DNA of 64,000 nt from Propionibacterium sp. (GCA_012517405.1 JAAYVB010000008.1:62001-126000); one strand, 5' to 3'. Counted from the stretch's first letter, positions 53,114 to 62,695 are shown. The notes: generated by a model from the sequence alone, not told the origin. Numbers and translations are program-made.

Positions 53114-53375
53114 CTCCACTCCTCGTGGGTTGGCCGAATTCATGCGTTTGCATCTAATGGAACCGATCAGCGCCCCGAACTATTCCCGTCCTGGCGAAGT
53201 CACAGAATGGGGGGTGACATGCGACCGGGAGTCGATCGCGATGCGCGCGAGGGCCTCCGAATCCGCATGGCCTGATCCCCGGGCCAATAGGATCGTTGTC
53301 ATACGACGACTGCACAGATGCGGGAGAAGGTGGCATCGGGGCCGCTGGGCAGCTCGTCGGGAGGCGGACGCGAGG

Positions 53376-54425
53376 ATGAAGCAACGAATTGGCTTTGCCC
53401 GCTGGCGCAGCGATCTTGCCAGTGGAGGCAATCGATACGACGACGAGTTGGCGGTGGCGCTGCGGGCGCTGGGGCTGGACGTGCGTGAATATCCGGTCCC
53501 CGGGTCTTGGCCCGTCCCCAAGCAGCAGGAGCGGGAGCGGCTGTCGGGGCTGCTCGCCGCCGAGCAGGACTGGCTGATCGACAACATCATCGGCTCGGCA
53601 GAACCGGAGGTGATCAGCGCGGCCGTCGAGTCCGGACGACGGGTCACGATGTTGATCCACTACTTCCCGGCCGACGATCCGGCGTTGTCGCAGCGCGTTC
53701 GGAAGAGGCTCACCGCGACCGAGGCGCAGGCAGTCGAGGCCGCGGACACGGTCGTGGTGACCAGCTCGTGGGCGGCCGATCAGGTGGCCGCACGTTACGG
53801 GCGTGGCGATGCCGTGGTCGCGATACCTGGAGTGGCACCCGCCGAACTGGCCATCGGCTCGGCACGCGCCGGCAATCCGCCGATGCTGTTGTGGCTGGGC
53901 AGGCTGACCCAGACCAAGGATCCGCTGACCTTCATCGCAGCCTTGTCTCGGTTGCAGGATTTCGAGTGGACCGCCCAGCTCGTCGGGTCGGACAAGGTGG
54001 ACGACGATCTCAGCCGCGAAGTCCGCGAGCGCATCGACCAGGCCGGGCTGTCCTACCGAGTCACGGTGCTGGGCCAGCGCTCCGGAGACGCCCTGGCGTC
54101 GGTCTGGGCGAAGGCCGATCTGCTAATGCACACCTCAAGGACCGAGACCTACGGGATGGTCATCACCGAGGCGCTGGCACGGGGCATCCCCGCCATCGTG
54201 CCCGCCGGCACCGGGGCCGTCGAGGCGCAGGGCGTCGGCGAGAGCTTCCCACCGGGCGATGCCGATGCGTTGTCGGCTGTGCTGCACGGCTGGCTGAGCG
54301 ATCCCGAGTTGCGGCAACGCTGGCGGGACGAGGCCGAGAAGCTGCGCTTGCAGCTTCCCACCTGGGCCGACACTGCGCGCATCGTCGCAGCAGCGCTGCC
54401 GGCGGGGGCTTCGACGGTCGGCTGA
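53376..54425 (+). CDS. Glycosyltransferase, GT-B family (group 1)
   Basis: 349 residues. The N-terminal Rossmann part carries GFARWRSDLASGGNRYDDEL and a VTMLIHYFPADDP strand. The C-terminal half has MLLWLGRLTQTKDPLTFIAAL and the donor site HTSRTETYGMVITEALARG with the E-x7-E pattern. A retaining GT4-type transferase using a nucleotide sugar; acceptor unknown. Stands alone between two minus-strand operons. Confidence 0.85.
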   Translation: MKQRIGFARWRSDLASGGNRYDDELAVALRALGLDVREYPVPGSWPVPKQQERERLSGLLAAEQDWLIDNIIGSAEPEVISAAVESGRRVTMLIHYFPADDPALSQRVRKRLTATEAQAVEAADTVVVTSSWAADQVAARYGRGDAVVAIPGVAPAELAIGSARAGNPPMLLWLGRLTQTKDPLTFIAALSRLQDFEWTAQLVGSDKVDDDLSREVRERIDQAGLSYRVTVLGQRSGDALASVWAKADLLMHTSRTETYGMVITEALARGIPAIVPAGTGAVEAQGVGESFPPGDADALSAVLHGWLSDPELRQRWRDEAEKLRLQLPTWADTARIVAAALPAGASTVG

Positions 54426-54571
54426 CAGCCGAGGCCGGCAGGACGAGGCGACTCGCGTGACTGGGTGGCCTGCGTGAAGGGGGCAAGCCCCGTGATGGGG
54501 CAAACCTGCAGAACGAGGCAGTAGTAGGACGAGGCAGTCCGCATGACGAGGGCGACGCGCTCGGCGGGAAC

Positions 54572-56203
54572 TCACCAGCGCATCTGCTCCGGTGCCACCA
54601 CCGCCAGGACCCGCCGCTCCACTTGCTCGACCAGCGCATATGACACCAGAGCGATCATTGTGACGACGACCACCGTCGACCACAACGAGGTGTACCGGCT
54701 GGTCGCCGCGTCCACCGCCATCATGTTGCCCAGTCCGGTTCCGGTGGCCAGCCACTCCGCGACGGTCGCCGCCAGCAGCGAGGTCGGCGCCGCGATCCGT
54801 GCCGAGGCGAAGAAGGATGGCGCCATCGCGGGCAGCCGGCCGAGTATCAGCACCCGGGCCGGCGGGGTCGCGTAGGTCGCGAACACCTCGGCCACCTGTC
54901 CCGGCAGCTGCCCGAGCCCGTACAGGCACGAGACCAGCGTGGGAAAGAACGTCATGATCGCCACCACGACTGCGGTCCCGAACGCGCCTCGGCCGAGGGC
55001 GGCGACCAGCAGGGGAGCGATGGCGATAACCGGCACGCAGCGCAACGCGACCGCGACCGGGGTCAGGGCCTGACGCGTCCGCGTCGACAACGAGAATGCC
55101 GTCGCGAGCAGCACACCGGCCAACAACCCGGCGAAGTATCCGGGGATCGCGACGGCCGCGGTCTGGCCGACGGCGGTCAGCAGGTCATCGCGATGCTCGG
55201 GCGCCGCCGGAGCGGTCACCAGCCACTCCCACACCTGCGCGGGACGCTTGGCGAAGTAGGGATCGAGGCCGAGCAACCCGAACAGGCCAACCCAAGTGCC
55301 GATCACCAGCACGGACGCCACGACCACTCCACCGGCAGCCTGCAGCGACCGCCGCCACCACGACCGCCGCCGGTCCGATCCGGGAGGCGCCAGCAGCACG
55401 GTGGGCTGTTCGGTGGTCAGGCGGCGCGCCAGCTGCGAGACGGCCAGGTAGCCGATCAGCGAGACGGCCGTGCTGAGCAGCATCAGTGCCCACAGGCCAT
55501 CGGTATCCAGGCTGCGCAATGCGAGGATCGACAGCACCCCCAGCCCGCGCTCGGCACCGGTGAACTCGCCGACCAGGGCACCGAGGAAGGCAGCGGGCAC
55601 ACTGGCCTGCAATCCGGCCATCAGATAGGGCAGCGCCGCCCGTGCCCGGATGGTGACCAGCGTCGTCCAGCGTCCCCTGCCGTAGCAGGCGGTGAGATCC
55701 AGCCACGACCGCGGCACCGCGCGCAGCCCCACGAGCAGCGGAACCAGCGACAGGTAGTAGACCGCCAGCGCGGCCAGGGTGATCTGCGGGCCGTCCCCGA
55801 ACCCGAAGACCAGCCGCAGCAGCGGCCCGAGCGCAACCAGCGGGAGACAGTAGACGACCAACGCCAGCCGCAGCACCAGCCGCTCCAACCCCGGCAGCAG
55901 CACCACCAGCAACGCCAGCGCGACCGCAGCCAGATTGCCGATCAGATAGCCGAGAAAGGCCTCACGAGTGGTGAACCATAGCCCGCGGAAATAGACCTCG
56001 GCGTTGTCCACGAGCTTGACGGCGACACCCGAGGGCACACCGACCAGGTGCCGGCCGGCGAGAACGGTGCGTCCGGCCAGCTCCCACGCGCCGATCACCA
56101 GCGCCCAGCCCGCGAGCGTCCGAGCCGCCGCGGGAAGCCGGGACGGCTTGCGCCCGGGCTGCTCGACCTCGGGGCGCACGCGCGGGCTCGTCTGCACGAC
56201 CAT
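54572..56203 (-). CDS. ABC permease with two fused BPD domains (NMT1/THI5-type importer)
   Basis: 543 residues. Two complete permease units of about 250 residues in tandem, each with six helices and an EAA loop (SWLDLTACYGRGRWTTLVTIRARAALPYLMAGL; EVFATYATPPARVLILGRLPAMAPSFFASA). SsuC/TauC permeases normally have one unit and dimerise, so this is a natural fusion of both halves. It follows the ATPase by 3 nt and completes the importer. Confidence 0.87.
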   Translation of the reverse strand: MVVQTSPRVRPEVEQPGRKPSRLPAAARTLAGWALVIGAWELAGRTVLAGRHLVGVPSGVAVKLVDNAEVYFRGLWFTTREAFLGYLIGNLAAVALALLVVLLPGLERLVLRLALVVYCLPLVALGPLLRLVFGFGDGPQITLAALAVYYLSLVPLLVGLRAVPRSWLDLTACYGRGRWTTLVTIRARAALPYLMAGLQASVPAAFLGALVGEFTGAERGLGVLSILALRSLDTDGLWALMLLSTAVSLIGYLAVSQLARRLTTEQPTVLLAPPGSDRRRSWWRRSLQAAGGVVVASVLVIGTWVGLFGLLGLDPYFAKRPAQVWEWLVTAPAAPEHRDDLLTAVGQTAAVAIPGYFAGLLAGVLLATAFSLSTRTRQALTPVAVALRCVPVIAIAPLLVAALGRGAFGTAVVVAIMTFFPTLVSCLYGLGQLPGQVAEVFATYATPPARVLILGRLPAMAPSFFASARIAAPTSLLAATVAEWLATGTGLGNMMAVDAATSRYTSLWSTVVVVTMIALVSYALVEQVERRVLAVVAPEQMRW

Positions 56204-56206
56204 CTG

Positions 56207-57013
56207 TCAGCTGCCGCTTTCCGCGTACTCGTCGACGCCCAGCAACGCCCCGATCCGCTCGACCAGGCTGGTGAATCGTTCGCTGTGCAGCTGCTTCATC
56301 TGCCGTGGACGCTCCAGGGCGACCGGCAGATCGGCGATGATCGTCCCCGGCCTCGGCGACATCACCAGCACCCGGTCGGCAAGCAGCACGGCCTCAGGAA
56401 TCGAGTGAGTGACCAGCAGCGTCGTGGTGGCCGTGCCCGACCACAGCGGCGGCAGCTCGATGTTGAGGCGCCGCCGGGTGAGTTCGTCGACGGCACCGAA
56501 AGGCTCGTCGAGCAGCAGCAGCCGCGGCTCGGTGATCAGGCAGCGGGCGATCGCCGCCCGCTGTCGCATCCCGCCCGACAGTTGCGCCGGCCGGACGTCC
56601 TCGAAGCCGCGCAGCCCGACGGTGCTCAGCAACTCTGCGATCCTGACGTGATCCACCGGCTGCCGGGCCAGCCGCTGGGCCAACGCGACGTTGGCCGCGG
56701 TGGTGCGCCACGGCAGCAGGGAGGCGTCCTGGAAGGCGATGGCCAGTTCGCCTCGCTTGCGCACCGCCTGCGGCTCGTCGTCGCCGATGCTCACCGATCC
56801 ACCGGGGTCGGGCTGCTCGAGCCCAGCGATGATCCGCAGCAGCGTCGACTTGCCGCAACCCGAGGGCCCGACCAACGCCGTGAGCGAGCCGGGAGCAAGG
56901 CTGAGATCGAGCGGCTCGAGGACCGTCAGCCGATCGCCGCCGGTGCCGAAGTGCTTGCCGACCGCGGTACATCTGACTTCCGGGGCGAGCGCACGAGTCT
57001 TCGTGATACTCAC
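56207..57013 (-). CDS. ABC importer ATP-binding protein (SsuB/TauB-like)
   Basis: 268 residues from GTG 57013, overlapping the binding-protein stop as GTGA. GPSGCGKST, IAFQDASLLPWRTTAANVALAQ (Q-loop typical of SsuB/TauB), LSGGMRQR, LLLDEPFGAVDE and LVTHSIPEA. It powers uptake by the fused permease. Order of the operon: binding protein, ATPase, permease. Confidence 0.9.
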   Translation of the reverse strand: MSITKTRALAPEVRCTAVGKHFGTGGDRLTVLEPLDLSLAPGSLTALVGPSGCGKSTLLRIIAGLEQPDPGGSVSIGDDEPQAVRKRGELAIAFQDASLLPWRTTAANVALAQRLARQPVDHVRIAELLSTVGLRGFEDVRPAQLSGGMRQRAAIARCLITEPRLLLLDEPFGAVDELTRRRLNIELPPLWSGTATTTLLVTHSIPEAVLLADRVLVMSPRPGTIIADLPVALERPRQMKQLHSERFTSLVERIGALLGVDEYAESGS

Positions 57014-58026
57014 GCGGTGGGACCGTTCTGGTACACCTCGTCGAGGATCGACCGATCCCACAGCCGCTCGTCGGCGCCCTCGATGCCGAGCAGGTCGAAC
57101 AGCTTCAGGTTCTCGGCGACCTGCTCATCGGTGAACCAGGCGAATCCGAACTGGTCGGTGAGCTCGGAGAACATGATGTCGAGCTGGACTTCGGCCTGTC
57201 GCAGCTGGGTGGGCAGGTCGAGTCCGGCGTCCGGATGCATTCGGACGGTGAGCTCGGCGGCGCCTTGCGGGTCGTCGCGATAGGCCTGCCAGCCCCGCGC
57301 ATCCCCGCGTACCAGCCGGAGGATCTGGGCTCGCTTGCGCTCGTCCTCCAGGCTGGAGCGCAGCACGGTGTAGGTCTGGCTCATCGGGTTGTAGCCGAAG
57401 TCGGCGAGCAGCATGGAGTGGCCCTCGATGCCCTGAACCGCCAGCGCCACCGGCAGATCGTTGTAGAAGCAGAAGATGCCGTCGACCTGGCCTGCGGTGA
57501 GAATCGCGGGGTCGTACTGGCTGGGGACGAACTGCACGTCGCTCTGCCCGAGTCCGTTCACGGTGAGGAAGGCGGTGAGCCCGGGAGTGTCGGTTCCGGC
57601 AACCCCGATCTGCTTGCCGATCAGGTCTTGGGGTTCGCGCAGCGGTGCATCGGCCAACGACAGAATCGTTGCGGGGCTCTTCTGGTACTGCGCGCCGATG
57701 ATGACCAGGTCGGCTCCCTCGGCATTGGACCGGGCAACACCGTCGGCCGACGAGATGTTCATCAAGGCGGCGCCGCTCACCGTGTTGGCATCGCCGGCCA
57801 CGTTGGGCCCGCCGGCCGCCAGCCTCACCGTCAGGTCTTCGAACAGTCCGCGATCCTGAGCGATGTAGGTGCCGCCGAACTGCACCGAATGCGTCCACGA
57901 CAGCTGGTAGGTCACTTCGGACGAGCCGCCGGAGCCGGGGTTCTCACGACCGCAACCGGCCAGGCCGGCCAGCAGCAGTGCGCTCAGCCCGCCGAAGGTG
58001 CGGCGGGTCATCGTGATCGGAGTCAT
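57010..58026 (-). CDS. ABC substrate-binding lipoprotein, NMT1/THI5 family
   Basis: 338 residues from ATG 58026 with GGGAGG about 5 nt upstream. Signal: TMTRRTFGGLSALLLAGLAGC, with a twin-Arg and a lipobox Cys. The mature domain has SWTHSVQFGGTYIAQDRGLF and QFVPSQYDPAILTAGQVDGIFCFY, strong NMT1/THI5 motifs. The family binds pyrimidine precursors of thiamin, riboflavin precursors or sulfonates; the THI5 branch is most likely. No TPP riboswitch is visible upstream. Confidence 0.82.
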   Translation of the reverse strand: MTPITMTRRTFGGLSALLLAGLAGCGRENPGSGGSSEVTYQLSWTHSVQFGGTYIAQDRGLFEDLTVRLAAGGPNVAGDANTVSGAALMNISSADGVARSNAEGADLVIIGAQYQKSPATILSLADAPLREPQDLIGKQIGVAGTDTPGLTAFLTVNGLGQSDVQFVPSQYDPAILTAGQVDGIFCFYNDLPVALAVQGIEGHSMLLADFGYNPMSQTYTVLRSSLEDERKRAQILRLVRGDARGWQAYRDDPQGAAELTVRMHPDAGLDLPTQLRQAEVQLDIMFSELTDQFGFAWFTDEQVAENLKLFDLLGIEGADERLWDRSILDEVYQNGPTA

Positions 58027-58268
58027 GCAGCCTCCCAGGGGTCGCATCATGCGTTGAGACCGGACCGGCTTGCGGGCCCATCTTGCGAGCCTATTCTCAC
58101 CCCGGACCACCATCTGCTGCTAACAACGCCAGATGGCTGCCGACCCGGCGCGCCGGGGGTAGGGTCCGGGCCGTGTCGATCGGCGAAGCTATGAGTTACC
58201 TATGGAGTTCTTGGGGGATGGCTGAGGGGGGCCTTTTCTTGGAGAAGTCTTAGACCCCGGAACCAAAC
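58027..58268. promoter_or_regulatory. Divergent promoter region between the importer and redox module
   Basis: 242 bases. A 7 bp stem CCATCTG-N13-CAGATGG occupies 58110-58136. No riboswitch consensus or other gene is seen. It should hold both promoters. Confidence 0.4.
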
Positions 58269-59699
58269 ATGGTTGCCATGACAGCGATCCACGAACGCAG
58301 TTCAAGCCTGACACACTTCCCGACCCCGGCACATACGGCGACGCTTCGAGCAGCGCAGGCATGGCAAGCTGCCGGAGTCGTCGTGATCTGGCTGACCAGC
58401 TTGTTCGTTGCGGCGTTGTGGGTGGCCGGCGGAGGTCTCCAGGCAACGATTGGAGGTGGGGCCGAGGCGCTGATATCCGCTGGTCGGCTCACCGGACTGG
58501 TTTCTGCCAATCTGCTGCTCTATCAGGTCTTGCTGATGGCCCGCGTGCCGTTGTTCGAGCGAGCCTTCGGTCACGACGCCTTGACCCGGGCGCACCGGTT
58601 GACCGGGTTCTGGTCGTTCTGGCTCTTCCTGGCCCACGTTGTGTTGACCGTTGCCGGGTACGCGGCCGGCGCGCTGATCGGCTTCTTCGACCAACTTGCG
58701 CAGATGGTCGTGCAGTCGGTTGATATGACCCTGGCCGTAGTCGGCACGATACTGATCGTCGGCGTAGTGGCCTTGTCGATCCGACGCGCACGCCGGAGGC
58801 TGCGTTATGAATCGTGGCATCTGCTCCACCTCTATGCCTACCTGGGAGTTGGGCTTGCGCTGCCGCATCAGCTGTTCTCGGGGGCCGACTTTCTCGCTTT
58901 CCCGTGGGCCGCTGCCTATTGGTGGGCCTTGTGGGCAGTGGCGGCCGGCTGCGTTCTCGTCTTTCGCCTCGGCGCCCCGTTGGCACGATCGATCCGCCAC
59001 CGCATCCGCGTCGAGTCGGTCACTCCCGACGGTTCCACCGGCGTGTGCGTGCAGATGTCGGGACATCGTCTGGACCAGTTGGATGTCCGGGCCGGTCAGT
59101 TCTTCGTGTGGCGTTTCCTCGACGGCCCGGGGTGGACCAGAGGGCATCCGTTCTCGATTTCGGCGCGACCATCGGACGATCGATTGACGATCACCGCCCG
59201 CATCGTCGGGGACGGTACCCAGCGGCTGACACGTATGGCACCAGGCACATCGGTGCTGGTTGAGGGACCTTACGGACATCTGACCGGCGATCGGCGCCGC
59301 GGACACAAACTCCTCATGCTGGGCGCCGGCGCAGGAGTCGCCCCGCTCGTCTCCATCCTGCAGGAACAGCCATACGAGCCGGGGCAGGCGACTCTGGTCA
59401 CCCGCGATAGCCGTCCAGATGAGGCGTTGCTGACCACCTCGATCGACCAACTCGTGGCTCAGCGGGGGCTCACGCACGTCGCGATGATCGGGCCGCGTTC
59501 GCGGCGAACCTCGTCCTGGCTTCCGCGGAGCTGGGAGCAGTGGACCGGACCCGAGCTGCTGCAGCAGCTCGCCCCGGGGTTGTCGGACTACGACATCTAT
59601 CTGTGTGGTCCGGGGCCGTGGATGAGGAGTCTGAGAAATGACTTGGAGTCCTTGTCGGTGGATCCGGGTCACATTCACTCCGAAGACTTTGATATCTAG
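58269..59699 (+). CDS. Ferric-reductase-like transmembrane oxidoreductase
   Basis: 476 residues. Six transmembrane helices (35-240) with paired His in RAHRLTGFWSFWLFLAHV and SWHLLHLYAYLGVGLALPHQ suggest two b-type hemes. The C-terminal half has an FAD domain (GHPFSISARPSDD) and NAD(P) site (LMLGAGAGVAPLVSILQ; YLCGPGPWM). It moves electrons from NAD(P)H across the membrane. The start is ambiguous (ATG 58269 or 58278, no clear Shine-Dalgarno). The FMN-binding protein follows 13 nt later. Confidence 0.85.
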   Translation: MVAMTAIHERSSSLTHFPTPAHTATLRAAQAWQAAGVVVIWLTSLFVAALWVAGGGLQATIGGGAEALISAGRLTGLVSANLLLYQVLLMARVPLFERAFGHDALTRAHRLTGFWSFWLFLAHVVLTVAGYAAGALIGFFDQLAQMVVQSVDMTLAVVGTILIVGVVALSIRRARRRLRYESWHLLHLYAYLGVGLALPHQLFSGADFLAFPWAAAYWWALWAVAAGCVLVFRLGAPLARSIRHRIRVESVTPDGSTGVCVQMSGHRLDQLDVRAGQFFVWRFLDGPGWTRGHPFSISARPSDDRLTITARIVGDGTQRLTRMAPGTSVLVEGPYGHLTGDRRRGHKLLMLGAGAGVAPLVSILQEQPYEPGQATLVTRDSRPDEALLTTSIDQLVAQRGLTHVAMIGPRSRRTSSWLPRSWEQWTGPELLQQLAPGLSDYDIYLCGPGPWMRSLRNDLESLSVDPGHIHSEDFDI

Positions 59700-59712
59700 G
59701 AAAGGCTGAGTC

Positions 59713-60195
59713 ATGAAACGGATTGCATACGCATCGCTGGCCGCACTGAGCGGGGTGGTTCTCCTCGTGAGCTACCGCGCCTCGATCAGTAGCGCCCTCT
59801 CGAGTTCCCCGGGTACCGCCACGGCAAGCAGTCCCCAGACCACTTCCAGTGCGTCCGGCAACGTTGACCCGGGCGTCTCGGCCGAGTCGGCCACAACATC
59901 CTGCTCCGGCCTGGTCGACGGCACCTATCAGGGTCAGTCCGTCTCGACTCGTTACGGAGACGTCCAGGTACAGATCGTTGTCGAGAACGGGACGATCACC
60001 GCAGCGGACGCCATCACGTATCCATCCGAAAACTCCCGCGATCAACAAATCAACTCAGATGCCATCCCCAAGCTCACCAGCGAGACGCTGTCAGCGCAGA
60101 GCGCCCAGATCGACATGATCTCGGGCGCGACCTATACCAGTCGCGGATACCTCGAGTCGCTGCAGAGTGCTCTCGACCAGGCGCAGTGCGGATGA
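59713..60195 (+). CDS. FMN-binding extracytoplasmic redox protein, ApbE-flavinylated
   Basis: 160 residues. N-terminal signal/anchor (AYASLAALSGVVLLVSY), a Ser/Thr-rich linker, then an FMN-binding domain: VDGTYQGQSVSTRYGDVQVQIVVENG and IDMISGATYTSRGYLESL. SGATYT is the flavinylation site to which ApbE attaches FMN through Thr. It would accept electrons from the upstream membrane reductase. It overlaps apbE as ATGA. Confidence 0.87.
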   Translation: MKRIAYASLAALSGVVLLVSYRASISSALSSSPGTATASSPQTTSSASGNVDPGVSAESATTSCSGLVDGTYQGQSVSTRYGDVQVQIVVENGTITAADAITYPSENSRDQQINSDAIPKLTSETLSAQSAQIDMISGATYTSRGYLESLQSALDQAQCG

Positions 60196-61052
60196 GCGCC
60201 GGTGACCCTCGGCCCGCCGACTTCCGCCGGAGCGTCAAGGTCGAGCAAATCATGGGTACGGCGGTCAGCATCCACGTGATCACGGCTGCCGAGAGCGTCG
60301 CCGGGGAATCCGTGGCCGCAGCGATGGGACGCGTCGGTGCCCGGCTTCACCAAGTCGATCGCGTCTGCTCGCCGTTTCTCGAGAGCTCCGACATCTGCCG
60401 TATCGCTCGAGGAGACCTTGGGTTGGCAGACGCGGATCCGATGATCGCAGAGATCCATCGCGAATGTCTCGACGCGAGAGCGCGCACGGGCGGACTCTTC
60501 GATCCGTGGTGGAAAGGCTGGTTCGACCCAACAGGAATCGTCAAAGGCTGGGCGGTTGAAAGGGTCGTCGAGCAGGAGCTGGCGCCGCTGCTGGAGATTC
60601 GCGATGTTGCGGCCGTGGGCGTGAATGCAGGCGGTGATATGCAGCTGCTCACAGCCGAGGACTCGCCGTGGGTGTGGGAGGTGGGAATCGTGGACCCCAA
60701 CGATCCCCGGCAAATGGCGGCGAGGTTATCGGTGACCAGTGGCGCGATCGCCACCTCGGGCATCGCCGAGCGAGGTGATCACATCATCGATCCGCGCACC
60801 GGTGGAGCTGCACACGGGATCGCATCGTCGACTGTCGTGGCGGACCGGCTCACCGAGGCCGATCTGTGGGCCACGACGGCGATGATCGCGGGCTTTGATG
60901 ATCTGGACTGGATCGCCACCGCCGGCACTCGCGCGGGCCTGCTGATCGCCTCCGATGGACGGGTTCGCCGGTGGTCAGGTGGCACTCGGATCTTGGCTGA
61001 TGGGGCCGGCTTGGAGCGATTCGGCCGCTTGCCGCAGGCGGCGTCCGCCTGA
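60192..61052 (+). CDS. apbE: FAD:protein FMN transferase
   Basis: 286 residues from ATG 60192, overlapping the FMN-binding protein stop. Motifs: IMGTAVSIHV, FDPWWKGWFDPTGIVKGWAVE, VNAGGDMQLL and SGIAERGDHIIDPRTGG, the ApbE metal/FAD signature. It transfers FMN from FAD to the Thr of the neighbour's SGATYT site. Several canonical residues differ (GVNAGGDM for GGNAGGDI), within normal variation. No signal peptide is visible, so cytoplasmic location or an alternative start is open. Its 3' end overlaps the facing kinase gene by 78 bp. Confidence 0.87.
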   Translation: MSAGDPRPADFRRSVKVEQIMGTAVSIHVITAAESVAGESVAAAMGRVGARLHQVDRVCSPFLESSDICRIARGDLGLADADPMIAEIHRECLDARARTGGLFDPWWKGWFDPTGIVKGWAVERVVEQELAPLLEIRDVAAVGVNAGGDMQLLTAEDSPWVWEVGIVDPNDPRQMAARLSVTSGAIATSGIAERGDHIIDPRTGGAAHGIASSTVVADRLTEADLWATTAMIAGFDDLDWIATAGTRAGLLIASDGRVRRWSGGTRILADGAGLERFGRLPQAASA

Positions 61053-62018
61053 CTGGGGCAAACGCAATAGGAATGTCGTTCCGGTGGCCGACGTCGATTC
61101 CACGGCGACGGTTCCGCTGAAGCGCACCGCGACATCTCGCACCAAGGCCAGGCCCAGACCGAAGCCGCGTCGTCCGGTCTGCTCGTGCGCATGTGAGAAC
61201 CGCTCAAACACCGCCCCCGGGGCGATGCCGGTGATGCCGGCGCCCTCATCTCGCACGCGGACTTCTGCCATGGCGCCCTGAGTCGACACAGACACCGTCA
61301 CGGTCCCGCTAGCAGGAGAGTGCTGAATCGCGTTGTCGATCAACGCCACCACGCAGCGCACCAGCGTCACCTGCGGCACGAGGACCGTCGGCGTGGACTC
61401 GGCGGTGACCGCGATCACGATCTGTGATGCCGACGCCAGCGCCTCCAGCGATCCGGTTGCTTGCTTCACAGCATCGACCACGGACACCGGTGTGTCCATT
61501 GCGGTTTCGGATCCTTCAGCGCTGAGAAGTAGATCATTGAGGATCGCAGCCATGGAGTCGGCGTCGGCGTGCAGGCGTTCGACGATGTCAGCAACCGGCT
61601 GTCCACGAGCCAGGCGACGCTCCAGCGTCTGAACCCGGCTGCTCAGCACTGTCAGCGGAGTCCGCATTTCGTGGCTGGCGTCGGCAACGAAGTTGCGTTG
61701 CAGTCGCAAGGCTTCAGCCAGAGGCTGCACGGCACGTCGAGACGCCAGCCAGCCGACAGCGGCTGTGAGTACGACCCCCAGCAGGCCAAGCATGATGACG
61801 AGCAGGACCACCTGGTCGACATCGACAACCAGCGCCCCCTCGCCCCGCTCGCCGCCGGGACCTTGGTGCTCGCCCTGCTCACGCCGCGAGCCGATACGGA
61901 TCGCCCAAATCAAAATGAGGACGCCGGCGATCGTAACGATCGCCGTTGTCACCCCAACCCACAAACCAACAGATGCCGCGGCCCGGCGGACTCGAGTGCC
62001 ATCTTCGTTGGCGGTCAC
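60975..62018 (-). CDS. OmpR-partner sensor histidine kinase
   Basis: 347 residues from GTG 62018, overlapping the regulator stop (GTGA). Two transmembrane helices flank a short extracytoplasmic loop with Glu/Gly-rich sequence (REQGEHQGPGGERGEG). Then DASHEMRTPLTVLSS (phospho-His), LIDNAIQHSP, RDEGAGITG and GFGLGLALVRDVA complete HisKA-HATPase. The final ~26 residues overlap the convergent apbE gene. It may sense redox or metal state for the adjoining module (inference). Confidence 0.87.
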   Translation of the reverse strand: MTANEDGTRVRRAAASVGLWVGVTTAIVTIAGVLILIWAIRIGSRREQGEHQGPGGERGEGALVVDVDQVVLLVIMLGLLGVVLTAAVGWLASRRAVQPLAEALRLQRNFVADASHEMRTPLTVLSSRVQTLERRLARGQPVADIVERLHADADSMAAILNDLLLSAEGSETAMDTPVSVVDAVKQATGSLEALASASQIVIAVTAESTPTVLVPQVTLVRCVVALIDNAIQHSPASGTVTVSVSTQGAMAEVRVRDEGAGITGIAPGAVFERFSHAHEQTGRRGFGLGLALVRDVAVRFSGTVAVESTSATGTTFLLRLPQSGGRRLRQAAESLQAGPISQDPSAT

Positions 62019-62695
62019 GGCAGATCTCCCAATCGGTATCCCTGCGCTCGAACGGTCTCTACCAAGTCTTTGCTTGTCTTCCTCCGCAGATAATGCACAT
62101 ATGTGTCCACGGTTCCGGGCGAGTCGTCTGGTTTGAACACCGACTGCAGGATCTCCTCGCGGGAGAAGACATGCTCGGGACTCGAGCTCAACAACTCGAG
62201 CAACTGATTCTCGGTGGCGGTCAGCGAGATACGGGTGCCGAAAGGCGAGTAGATCGTCATGGTGTCGGGCGTGTAGACCCAATCACCCACGTAGCGCCGG
62301 CGTCCCTCAGCCGCGTACCCGCGTGTGAGTGCGCGCAATCGGGCCAGCAACTCCTCGAACTCGAACGGTTTGACCAGGTAGTCGTTGGCGCCGCCGTCCA
62401 AACCGGAGACCCGGTCCTCGAGGGTGCCGAGCGCGGTGAGCATCAGGATCGGGGTGGTGATCTGGGCACGGCGCACGGCCGCGATCAACTCCAGGCCGCT
62501 CATTGCCGGCAACCGCCGGTCCACAACCATCACGTCAAAATGGCGGTTCAGACTCTTCTCCAGGCCTTGCTCGGCGTCGGGTACATGATCAACCGTGTAG
62601 AACTCGGACAAGACTTCGACGAGCATCTCGGCAATATCCGGATCATCCTCAACGAGTAGGAGTGAGGCGCCCCGCGCGCCGGACGAGTCGACCAT
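62015..62695 (-). CDS. OmpR-family response regulator
   Basis: 226 residues. The second ATG at 62695 was chosen because GAGGAGG lies six bases before it; it directly abuts the ATG at 62701. Receiver: LLVEDDPD, MVVDRRLP (phospho-Asp), MLTAL, VKPFEFEE. Winged helix ends ... TVDTYVHYLRRKTSKDLVETVRAQGYRLG. Partner of the kinase downstream. Confidence 0.9.
   Translation of the reverse strand: MVDSSGARGASLLLVEDDPDIAEMLVEVLSEFYTVDHVPDAEQGLEKSLNRHFDVMVVDRRLPAMSGLELIAAVRRAQITTPILMLTALGTLEDRVSGLDGGANDYLVKPFEFEELLARLRALTRGYAAEGRRRYVGDWVYTPDTMTIYSPFGTRISLTATENQLLELLSSSPEHVFSREEILQSVFKPDDSPGTVDTYVHYLRRKTSKDLVETVRAQGYRLGDLP

Noticed and set aside
57900..58200. A possible TPP riboswitch before the THI5-type binding protein
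   Set aside because: A GGGGTGAGA patch is present on the minus strand, but the second conserved arm (ACCTGATCTGGATAAT-like) and pairing are absent.
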